From: an uncultured Lachnospiraceae bacterium | GTDB taxonomy: Bacteria > Bacillota > Clostridia > Lachnospirales > Lachnospiraceae | Direction of reading: 5' to 3' | Assembly: GCA_902794825.1 (NCBI GenBank) | Contig: CADBIU010000008.1 | Span: 50,622 to 114,621, forward strand | DNA: 64,000 bases | Shown: piece by piece, positions 17,807-24,890 of the stretch | Layout: each line of letters starts with the position of its first letter | Numbering within the stretch: position 1 is the stretch's first letter | Notes under the pieces: model-generated | What the model was told of the DNA's origin: nothing | Database searches by the model: none | Seen by the model: only the letters and a program-made list of their open reading frames with translations | Translations under genes and position numbers: made by a program

Positions 17807-18571
17807 ATGAAACGATTTGCGAACATCTTCGGGAAACATGTTAATAAGAAGAAAGGCGGGTTCATAAGAAGAGCCGGCGCTCTCCTATGCGCCTTGTGTC
17901 TGGCTGCTGCCATACCTGTGATGGCTATGGCCGATACTATGGTTGATCCGGATCGGACGGATGGTTCCATTACGCTGCAGCTGTCCTATACCAATGCCAA
18001 GGGCGTTAAGAAGAGCATGAGCGGTGGCAGTATTGGTATCTTTACAGTAGCAGGCGTCAAAAGTGAAGACGGCAATCAGTTATATGATATCAGTACGGGC
18101 AAGTTTGCTGATCAGGCGGTGGTCAGGGACATCCCCGGTATGAGTGAATCCAAATTAAATTCCAAAAACAGTTCGATCGCTTCGGTTTTGGCTAAAAAAG
18201 CTTCGGAAGATGATGCGGATCAGGTGGTTTCCATTCAGAATGGCAGCGTGTCTTTTAAGGAGCTTCGTCCCGGACTTTATCTGGTCATGCAGATCGAGGA
18301 TTCCAAGGACGATGTGGCCATTAACCCGTTCCTGATTTCAGTCCCTTATGATGGTGCATTTCAGATTAGTGCGCTTCCTAAGGCCGGCGTAAAGGTCCCT
18401 GATAAACCGGAGACCCCTCCGCCCCATAAGCCGCCTAAGACACCGCCCGAGCGCCGGATTCCCAGGACCGGACAGCTGTGGTGGCCGGTGGCAGTGGGAT
18501 TATCTGCAGGCGCGGTCCTGATCGTTGCCGGTATCCTGATGCGGAAAAAGAATCAGAGTACCGCAGCCTGA
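17807..18571 (+). CDS. Minor pilin / anchor subunit with IPRTG sorting signal
   Basis: A 254-aa secreted protein: basic N terminus, signal peptide ending PVMAMA, one Cna-B-like domain (about residues 45-195; it ends SFKELRPGLYLVMQ, an E-box-like turn). A proline-rich linker (KPETPPPHKPPKTPPE, about 200-216) is followed by the sorting signal IPRTG, a membrane segment and RKK tail. Short single-domain pilins with Pro-rich tails commonly form the base of the shaft and are attached to the wall by a second sortase. GAGGAAGTAAA precedes the ATG. It ends the first part of the pilus operon at a strong terminator. Confidence 0.85.
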   Translation: MKRFANIFGKHVNKKKGGFIRRAGALLCALCLAAAIPVMAMADTMVDPDRTDGSITLQLSYTNAKGVKKSMSGGSIGIFTVAGVKSEDGNQLYDISTGKFADQAVVRDIPGMSESKLNSKNSSIASVLAKKASEDDADQVVSIQNGSVSFKELRPGLYLVMQIEDSKDDVAINPFLISVPYDGAFQISALPKAGVKVPDKPETPPPHKPPKTPPERRIPRTGQLWWPVAVGLSAGAVLIVAGILMRKKNQSTAA

Positions 18572-18600
18572 TGGCCTGAATAGATTCATGAAGCAGTATA

Positions 18601-18645
18601 AAGCAGCTGCAAGTGCCCGTCCGGGCATTTGCAGCTGCTTTTTCG
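18601..18645 (+). terminator. Strong rho-independent terminator
   Basis: An 18-bp stem (18601-18618 pairing with 18623-18640) with one G-U pair, closed by a short loop and followed by TTTTT. It ends the pilin operon before the last sortase. Confidence 0.9.
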
Positions 18646-18777
18646 GGATTATCTGCAGGCGGAATTTTGTGATTGAAGAACTGCAGACAGGTTGCAGACA
18701 GACTGAATTGCTATGGCATTACCGGAACAGCGGTTGTATGATATACAAGAGAATGAAAAGTATGCAGGAGCATTATT

Positions 18778-19404
18778 ATGAGAAATAGAATCAGTAATAT
18801 ATTGATCTTCCTGGGCATAATCCTGGTACTGGGAGCCGGCGGTCTGACGGCCTATAACATATGGGATGGCAACCGTGCGGCAAAGGCTTCCAGTGAGATC
18901 GTTGAGAAGCTCAATATCGGGGAGGACCTGATCGAGGCTCTGGATTTTGAACCGGACGGTTCATCTGAAATGCCGGTCTACACGGTAGATGGCTATAACT
19001 ACATCGGGATCCTGGAGATTCCTTCTCTGGAATTGACGCTTCCGGTCATGGACAGATGGGATTATACCAGGCTCAAGATCAGTCCCTGTGTATATTGTGG
19101 CAGTTACAAGACCAATGATCTTGTCATATGCGCTCATAATTATGCAAGGCATTTCTCGCCCGTCAAATGGATTGATATAGGTGCGGACGTATATCTGATA
19201 ACTGTCGAGCGAAAAGTTTATCACTATCAGGTCACGAACAGGGAGACTGTGCAGCCTGACTCAGTGGAGCATATGATCCAGAATACCAATAATACGAAAG
19301 ATGGTTCTGTGACCAGCGAGTGGGACCTGACCTTATTCACCTGCAACACAGGCGGGCAGACCAGGTGCGCGGTCCGGTGCAGCAGGGTCAGAAAAGAGGA
19401 ATAG
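18778..19404 (+). CDS. Second sortase, small and hard to class
   Basis: A 208-aa protein with one N-terminal membrane segment (ILIFLGIILVLGAGGLTAY). The sortase fold is recognised by YIGILEIPSLELTLPVM, the catalytic His in CAHNYARHFSP (about residue 121), the catalytic Cys in LTLFTCN (about 184) and Arg in TRCAVRC (about 193). The TLxTC motif is LFTC, and the core is shorter than class C. Extra Cys residues surround the active site. It probably anchors the minor pilin or the adhesin to peptidoglycan. It sits after the operon terminator with AGGAG before ATG, so it may be transcribed separately or by read-through. Confidence 0.82.
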   Translation: MRNRISNILIFLGIILVLGAGGLTAYNIWDGNRAAKASSEIVEKLNIGEDLIEALDFEPDGSSEMPVYTVDGYNYIGILEIPSLELTLPVMDRWDYTRLKISPCVYCGSYKTNDLVICAHNYARHFSPVKWIDIGADVYLITVERKVYHYQVTNRETVQPDSVEHMIQNTNNTKDGSVTSEWDLTLFTCNTGGQTRCAVRCSRVRKEE

Positions 19405-19421
19405 CAAATGAGAAGTAACGG

Positions 19422-19460
19422 CAGGGTCGGCGGAGAAATCCGCCGGCCCTGTTTTCTTTC
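19422..19460 (+). terminator. Rho-independent terminator after the sortase
   Basis: A 13-bp GC-rich stem (19422-19434 with 19439-19451), GAAA loop, then GTTTTCTTTCC. It closes the pilus locus. Confidence 0.88.
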
Positions 19461-19515
19461 CCCAGATTAAGAAAAAATGATTTACATTAAAGTAACCGTA
19501 AATCGGTGTTCAATC

Positions 19516-19871
19516 GTAAGCGCTTAAACATTGGGTGGTAAAACACTCTCGATTCCATGTGTGATAATGGTAGAGGGTAGCTTTTTACTCCCAACAAGAA
19601 AATACTCCAGCCGCTTCGGCTGTGGCCAGAGTACCTTGATAATTCACATATGATCGAAATGCGGCGGGAATCATACTTTTCCCTTTTCTTTCTCGTAGGA
19701 TCTGATCGCATCCTGCAGATGGCTGCTCCAGGGCATAAGTTCCTCAAAAATGGAACTGCTATCGCGAGCAAAGAGCGGAATGGTGGACATTCTTTCCAAT
19801 ACATACCGAAGGTAATAGTAGAGGTGAGACGCAATGAAAGCGATGGAACGGGGATACGATGTATACCACAC
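19516..19871 (-). mobile_element. IS66-type element remnant (terminal end plus transposase C terminus)
   Basis: On the minus strand 19671-19871 encodes a fragment with SHLYYYLRYVLERMSTIP and IFEELMPWSSHLQDAIR. This reads like the last 60 residues of IS66 transposases (the PYxYLxYLLExLP...LLPW block). The flanking GTAAGCGC at 19516 looks like an IS66 terminal repeat. Everything upstream of the C-terminal tail is gone, cut at the junction with the recombinase fragment. Non-functional. The family assignment rests on remembered motifs. Confidence 0.6.
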
Positions 19872-19954
19872 CCTGCGGCAGACTTTGGAATCGGGCTGGG
19901 AGGTACTGGCCCGTCAACCGGCGGTTCCGGTTTTGGCGGAGTGTGCCGGGCGGC

Positions 19955-20521
19955 TGCACCTCGCACCAGATACACAATGTGCAGGTGGAAAAAATCCTGC
20001 TCCGGGAACTGCGGCGGATCACCGCTTATGCCCATGAGCATGAGGATGACTTCGTGCAGCTGGTGACACGGCAGAGCGAGAAGGAGCTGAACCGACAGCT
20101 TCGGGACAGCAACCGGGAACTGGCGCAGGCCGAGGCAAGAATCCAGAAACTCGATGTGATTATGCAACGCCTCTACGAGGATAACGTGGATGGCAAGATC
20201 AGCGATGAACGGTTCGCTCGGATGGCCAAGACCTATGAGGATGAGCAGAGACAGCTTGAGAGCAGAAAGGTTGAACTGGACGCTTTCATTGCTACCGCCA
20301 AGGAGCAGCGCCTGAGTGTAGACTCCTTCCTCGATATGGTACGGAAGTACACAGATATCACAGAATTGACTGCGGAGATCATCCGCACCTTCGTGGAGAA
20401 GATCGAGGTCATGAAGCCGGAGAAGGTTCCCGGCACGAGAACGAAAAAGCAGACCATCGTGATCCACTGGAATTTCATCGGAGCTGTCGAGATCCCCGAT
20501 ACCAAAGAGAAAACGGCATAA
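19955..20521 (+). pseudogene. C-terminal fragment of a large serine recombinase (TnpX-like)
   Basis: From about 19955 the frame reads CTSHQIHNVQVEKILLRELRRI, then a coiled-coil stretch and a KYTDITELTAEIIRTFVEKIEV segment ending HWNFIGAVEIP. This is the zinc-ribbon tail, coiled coil and DUF4368 end of large serine recombinases carried by Clostridial integrative elements. The catalytic N-terminal domain with its Ser is missing, so it is dead. The upstream 90 bases of open frame are unrelated. The 3' end overlaps its own terminator. It marks a former integrative element boundary. Confidence 0.8.
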
Positions 20522-20556
20522 CCAGAACAATGCCTGATTATGCCGTTATTCTTTTC
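20512..20556. terminator. Terminator shared by recombinase remnant and ABC operon
   Basis: A perfect 10-bp stem, AACGGCATAA (20512-20521) and TTATGCCGTT (20538-20547), then ATTCTTTT. On the minus strand it is followed by TTTTCTCTTT, so it can also end the ABC transporter operon. Confidence 0.8.
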
Positions 20557-20612
20557 AGGAATTAAAATCCCTTAGTGAAGTGCCCAAATGCGGCAGTCCT
20601 TTTTTTATTGTG

Positions 20613-21416
20613 TTATTCAAGATTCAGTTTACGATCCAGCAGCAGCCAGGTAATGACGCCGAAGAAGGCAGTCTGGACCAGCAGGAAGAGGATCATGCCT
20701 CCCTGGGCGAGGTAGAGAGCCTGTGTGGTGTCGGCTTCGAAGATCTGGCCGAAGGAGTCGAAGATGCCGAAGTACACGCCTGCGCGGCTGCAGATGGTGG
20801 AGAGCGTCGTGCCGATCATGTTGAAGCCGATCAGGGCGACGATACTCATCAGGATCCTGTGGTCATTGAACTGGTGGCCGATGGCAATACCTGCGTAGAT
20901 GCGGACGATGGAAGCCGCCGCGCCCAAGATGAGCATCAGCATGAAGAGGATAGTGGTGCCAATTGCGTTGGGCAGGTATTCGAGCAGTTCCGGGTGGGAG
21001 AAGATTTCCGCAATTCCCTTGAAAATGCTGACGCCGCCGGCGCCCAGGGCGGAGAGAAAGACCGCAAGGAAGGAGACGACCGTGCTCAGCATGGACCAGA
21101 TCAGGACGCTGAGGACTTTAGAGGTGATCAGCGTTGCCGTATCTGTGGGCAGGGAGAACATCAGGTAGCCCTCAAGACCCAGAAGATTCTTATAAAAGCG
21201 GGTCACGGACAGCACGCAGGTCATGATGATGATCGACATCATCAGGATGCCGTAAAGCATGAAGATCAGGATGCCGGGAAGCCCGCTAAGGAAGTCCTGC
21301 GGCAGGAACTGGATGCTCAGGCCGGTAAGCAGCGCAAAGCCAAGCAGCGCCGCGTAAAGGGGCAGCATGATCCGCCCGAAAGCTTTCATTTCATATCCGA
21401 TTAATTTCAGAAGCAT
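20613..21416 (-). CDS. ABC-2-type exporter permease
   Basis: A 267-aa membrane protein with about six hydrophobic segments and the N-terminal MLLKLIGYEMKAFGRI amphipathic start common in ABC-2 permeases of YtrBC/bacitracin-type exporters. No enzymatic motif. It overlaps the ATPase gene by 10 bases and is the last gene of a GntR-ATPase-permease operon. The substrate is unknown; related systems respond to cell-wall-active antibiotics, which is only suggestive here. Confidence 0.85.
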   Translation of the reverse strand: MLLKLIGYEMKAFGRIMLPLYAALLGFALLTGLSIQFLPQDFLSGLPGILIFMLYGILMMSIIIMTCVLSVTRFYKNLLGLEGYLMFSLPTDTATLITSKVLSVLIWSMLSTVVSFLAVFLSALGAGGVSIFKGIAEIFSHPELLEYLPNAIGTTILFMLMLILGAAASIVRIYAGIAIGHQFNDHRILMSIVALIGFNMIGTTLSTICSRAGVYFGIFDSFGQIFEADTTQALYLAQGGMILFLLVQTAFFGVITWLLLDRKLNLE

Positions 21417-22105
21417 CTGTACACCTCCCGGAAATACCCGTCGATGCTCTTGCCGGTTCTCTCCCGCAGCGCGTCGGCGTTCTCATGCAGCGCGATCGTT
21501 CCATTCTGAAGGAAAACGACTTCGTCCAGGATCGGCTCCACATCTGTGATCAGGTGGGTGGAGATCAGGACCAGCGCGTTCTCAGAATAATTTGTCAAAA
21601 TAGTGCGCAGAATATAATCTCTTGTAGCGGGATCAACGCCCGCGATGGGCTCGTCGAGCAGGTAGACCCTGGCTTCGCGGCTCATGGTGAAGATGAGCTG
21701 TACTTTCTCCCGGGTGCCCTTGGACATCTTGCCGAGGGGCATGGTTCCGATAACGCCGAGAGCCTCGAGCATGTCGGCGGATTTAGCCGGATTGAAGTCC
21801 GAAAAGAATTCGTGGTAGAAAGCGGTCAGCTGATCGAGGTTCATCCACTGGGGAAGAAAGTCGCGGTCCGGCAGGTAGGAGACGATCGCCTTGGTCTGGG
21901 GACCGGGGAGCATGCCGTCGATGGTGATCATGCCCGCTGTAGGCGTCAGAAGGTGCTGCGCAAGCTTGATCAGAGTTGTCTTGCCGCTTCCGTTGGGGCC
22001 GACAAGGCCGACGATCCTGCCGCTCTCCAGGGACAGGTCGATATTTTTCAGAGCCTGTATGCTGCCGTAGTTCTTGGACAGGCCTCTGCATTCAAGAATA
22101 CTCAT
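21407..22105 (-). CDS. ABC transporter ATP-binding protein, YtrB-like
   Basis: A 232-aa ATPase: Walker A GPNGSGKTT (about residues 36-44), signature MSKGTREKV (about 131) in place of LSGGQ as often seen in YtrB-type exporters, Walker B VYLLDEPIAGVD (about 150), and H-loop STHL (about 184). It powers the adjacent permease. The gene begins 1 base after the GntR stop, so the three genes are one transcription unit. Confidence 0.92.
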   Translation of the reverse strand: MSILECRGLSKNYGSIQALKNIDLSLESGRIVGLVGPNGSGKTTLIKLAQHLLTPTAGMITIDGMLPGPQTKAIVSYLPDRDFLPQWMNLDQLTAFYHEFFSDFNPAKSADMLEALGVIGTMPLGKMSKGTREKVQLIFTMSREARVYLLDEPIAGVDPATRDYILRTILTNYSENALVLISTHLITDVEPILDEVVFLQNGTIALHENADALRERTGKSIDGYFREVYRCF

Positions 22106-22106
22106 T

Positions 22107-22487
22107 TCAGGTTTCCTCCTTGTGTTCGCTGTTAATCTTGTCCCGGACCGTATCCAGGATCTGTTCGTCGCTCATTCCGATGCCCCGGAGTCTTGCGATG
22201 AATTCGGATACGATCTCTTCACTCATCGATTTCCGCAGGTCCAGAAGAGCGGAAGCGTCTTCGGTTATGAAGCGTCCGGCGGTTCTCTGGGAGTTAACCA
22301 GTCCGCTCCGCTCCAGTTCGGAGAGCGCTCTCTGCATTGTGTTGGGGTTGACGCCGGCCTCCAGCGCGAGATCGCGGACGGAAGGGAGACGTGAGCCGGG
22401 CGGATAGGCTCCGCTCGCGATATTCCTCTTTAAAGTGTTCACGATCTGCAGATAGATGGGGGCGCCGTCATTGAATTTCCATGCCAT
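22107..22487 (-). CDS. GntR-family repressor, YtrA-like
   Basis: A 126-aa regulator. The winged helix carries PIYLQIVNTLKRNIASGAY, PGSRLPSVRDLA and VNPNTMQRALSELERSGLV, the GntR/YtrA DNA-binding signature. The short C-terminal region (about 50 aa) lacks a large effector domain, which is the YtrA class. I chose ATG 22487, which has GGAGGGAATC upstream, over ATG 22505. It lies at the head of the ABC operon, and a perfect inverted repeat is located just upstream, so autoregulation is likely. Confidence 0.9.
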   Translation of the reverse strand: MAWKFNDGAPIYLQIVNTLKRNIASGAYPPGSRLPSVRDLALEAGVNPNTMQRALSELERSGLVNSQRTAGRFITEDASALLDLRKSMSEEIVSEFIARLRGIGMSDEQILDTVRDKINSEHKEET

Positions 22488-22512
22488 GATTCCCTCCATA
22501 TTCATTATCGTT

Positions 22513-22546
22513 GTCTTATTGTACTAGGTGATTAATACAATAAGAC
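22513..22546. promoter_or_regulatory. Palindromic operator in divergent GntR/lipoprotein promoter region
   Basis: GTCTTATTGTA (22513-22523) and TACAATAAGAC (22536-22546) are perfect inverted arms around 12 bases. On the minus strand TACAAT could be the -10 box of the GntR operon, so repressor binding would block it. A half-site GTCTTATT recurs at 22582. Confidence 0.7.
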
Positions 22547-22577
22547 GGTAATACACTTTGTAGGGATTGTCAATAGG

Positions 22578-22607
22578 TTGCGTCTTATTTTTTATAAAGT
22601 CTATAAT
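22578..22607 (+). promoter_or_regulatory. Promoter of the lipoprotein gene
   Basis: TTGCGT (22578-22583), 18-base spacer, TATAAT (22602-22607). The operator half-site GTCTTATT overlaps the -35 end, suggesting shared control with the divergent GntR operon. Confidence 0.55.
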
Positions 22608-22625
22608 CTTAGGTGAGGTGCTGCC

Positions 22626-23850
22626 ATGAAGAATAAGAATAGAAATAAAAAGCAGATGAATACTGTATGGAAGACTCTGCTGCGGATCATATCCGCCGGG
22701 CTTACGCTTATCTGCCTTTGCGGATGCGGGAAGCAGAAAGCTCACTATGAAGAAGTGCGGCGCAAGGCGGAGAAAGTATTTCAAAGAGAAATATGGCGAA
22801 AAGGCTGAGGTGGTCGACAGCATAGTGGCGGGCAACAACGGGCTCTTCGGGTATCTGGGAGTGGACGACCGGGCTTATGAGATGAGCGACGGCACGATGG
22901 TGTACTGGAATGATAAGGAAGAGTACTTTGCCGACAATAAGCAGGCGGAGGAGATCGCCGCAGCGCTCACGAGCAAGGTAGTGGAGCCGGCGCTGGCTGC
23001 CATGGACCCGGACTGCCGCGTAAGCGACTACTCTTTTAACCGGACAAATATGGATTCTTTCGATGAGATGGTGTACAGGGAATATTTTGACGGGAATCTG
23101 GAGGAATTCGCCGGAAAAGAGGAGATCAGGCTGCGGGATTTTGAGGCGCTGGTACATGAATCCGCCTATCGCGAGGGCGTTGAAGGGTTCTTTGATTCGA
23201 TCAGCAGGTATCTGAAGGGATACGGCGGAAGAGTTGTGGTACTTCGGGAGGACACGGGAGAAGATCCGCCTTTTGAACTCGGTGTGAACTGGCCGGAGGG
23301 AGACCGGCGGGTGCGCGCGGTCGCTTATCATGAATCTGAGGGAGGAGTGTCATGGCTAGATAACACCTATGTGGAGGTGCTCCCGGGAGTGAAGATGATG
23401 AGCGCGCTCAGGGATTTTGTTTTGGAACCGGGGGATCTGACTTTTGTGGAAGCCGGCACAGCCGGGGATCTTCAGAAGATGCTCGACGAGGCCTATTACG
23501 CGATGCCGGTGGACGCCAAGGAGAATGAAAAAGGCGGGTATTCAGTGCGGGACCAGAGGCACGAGTCGAGAGCGGTGCTGACGGACCCGGAGGCGGCGAT
23601 CTGGCGTGTTCAGTTCTCGGAGCGCCTCAGGGATGAAATTGAAAAAGGGGATTTCCGCAATTCTTTCTATGTTTTGACAGATGATCCTGAGAACACGCAG
23701 TTGTGGAGCTATCTTGTCAAAGATGACAGGTACCGCTTCTGCGTCTGGAAGGTCACGGATGACAGCGTTTTGCGAGGGGCTTATAAGAGCTTCTCAGAGG
23801 GAGACCTGTTCTACCCCGGAGGCGTGACCTATGAGAAATTAGGGGAGTGA
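22626..23850 (+). pseudogene. Frameshifted lipoprotein gene
   Basis: ATG 22626 opens a signal peptide with lipobox LTLICLCGCG and continues KQKAHYEEVRRKAEKVF. It then falls out of frame at TTT 22779-22781 and stops at 22808. Removing one T restores VFKEKYGEKAEVV, which is continuous with the 23850-ending frame. That frame runs about 350 residues with no known domain. Its start at 22747 is merely the first ATG in the shifted frame. The result would be a membrane-anchored protein of about 407 aa. GTGAGGTG precedes ATG 22626. Either a recent single-base insertion or a sequencing error. It lies divergent to the GntR-ABC operon and may be co-regulated. Confidence 0.8.
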
Positions 23851-23961
23851 GCGGCGTTATAGCGCATCGGCCTTATATTTGTTACAATAGACCTGAGGCC
23901 GGCCGGGAGATGCCGGCACCGGATACACTTTGCAAGAGCACTATTTTGAAGGGGGTTAACT

Positions 23962-24849
23962 ATGATGTATTATATAGAGAATGACCGGATCAAAGTCGCG
24001 GTAGCTGATCACGGCGCTGAACTGTGCGGTATCTATGACAAGAAGAGAGGCCACGAGGTGGTCTGGCAGGCGGATCCCGCATACTGGAACCGCCACGCGC
24101 CTGTCCTGTTCCCGTTTGTGGGCAAGGTCTGCGGAGGACATTACCGCTACAAGGGAATCAGCTATCCCATGGGACAGCATGGTTTCGCCCGCGATATGGA
24201 CTTCACTCTGGTCGGCAAAACAGAGAATTCCATTACTCATGTGCTGCGCTCCGATGATGCGACATTGGCAAAATATCCCTTTGAATTTGAACTGGAGATC
24301 ACCCACCGGATCGAAGATAATAAGGTCTTTGTTGAGTGGAAGGTGACCAATCCGTCTAAAGGCGAGCCGCTCTATTTCTCCATCGGCGCGCATCCCGCTT
24401 TCAATGTTCCTGTTCTGCCGGGCACAAAGAAGGACGACTATTATGTCAGTTTCGACGGAAAAGAAGAACTGGAATATGTATTCCTTGATCCTGTCGCGGA
24501 GGCGGCGGACGCTGAGAACCCGCACAAACTTGTGCTGGACGGCGGTTTCATGAAAGTGACCATGGACTTGTTTGACAACGACGCGTATATCTTCGACCAC
24601 GGACAGGTGGAGAAGGTCGCGATCTGCTATCCGGACAAGACGCCTTATGTCACCATCGAGTGCAAGGGATTTCCGTCTGTGGGCGTCTGGTCCAAGCCTA
24701 AGACCGATGCTCCTTATATCTGCCTGGAGCCCTGGATCGGGCGCGTGGACAACAAGGGATTTGCCGGTGAGCTGCCCGAGAAGTTCGAGGAGCAGTGCGC
24801 GCAGCCCGGAGAGAGCTTCGAAGCGGTCTATACGATCACGGTGGATTAA
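23962..24849 (+). CDS. Aldose 1-epimerase family protein, LacX-like
   Basis: A 295-aa beta-sandwich enzyme of the galactose mutarotase superfamily. Visible landmarks are LFPFVGKVCGGHYRYKG, MGQHGFARDMDF (first catalytic His, about residue 74), YFSIGAHPAFNVPV (second His, about 155) and the catalytic Glu in CLEPWIGRVD (about 258). These match LacX-type members, which act on phosphorylated or unusual aldoses. AGGGGG precedes the start; ATG 23965 is equally possible. It stands before the GH3 gene (41-base gap), consistent with shared sugar metabolism. Confidence 0.88.
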   Translation: MMYYIENDRIKVAVADHGAELCGIYDKKRGHEVVWQADPAYWNRHAPVLFPFVGKVCGGHYRYKGISYPMGQHGFARDMDFTLVGKTENSITHVLRSDDATLAKYPFEFELEITHRIEDNKVFVEWKVTNPSKGEPLYFSIGAHPAFNVPVLPGTKKDDYYVSFDGKEELEYVFLDPVAEAADAENPHKLVLDGGFMKVTMDLFDNDAYIFDHGQVEKVAICYPDKTPYVTIECKGFPSVGVWSKPKTDAPYICLEPWIGRVDNKGFAGELPEKFEEQCAQPGESFEAVYTITVD

Positions 24850-24890
24850 GAGACTGCGGCGCAGCAATATTTTGATTAAGGGGGAAAAGT

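Noticed and set aside
19487-20530. 347-aa minus-strand ORF
   Set aside because: Mostly antisense to the recombinase fragment; only 19671-19871 (in another frame) shows IS66 resemblance.
21690-21740. Altered ABC signature (MSKG) as a defect
   Set aside because: YtrB-like exporters commonly have L/M-SKG in place of LSGG; not unusual.
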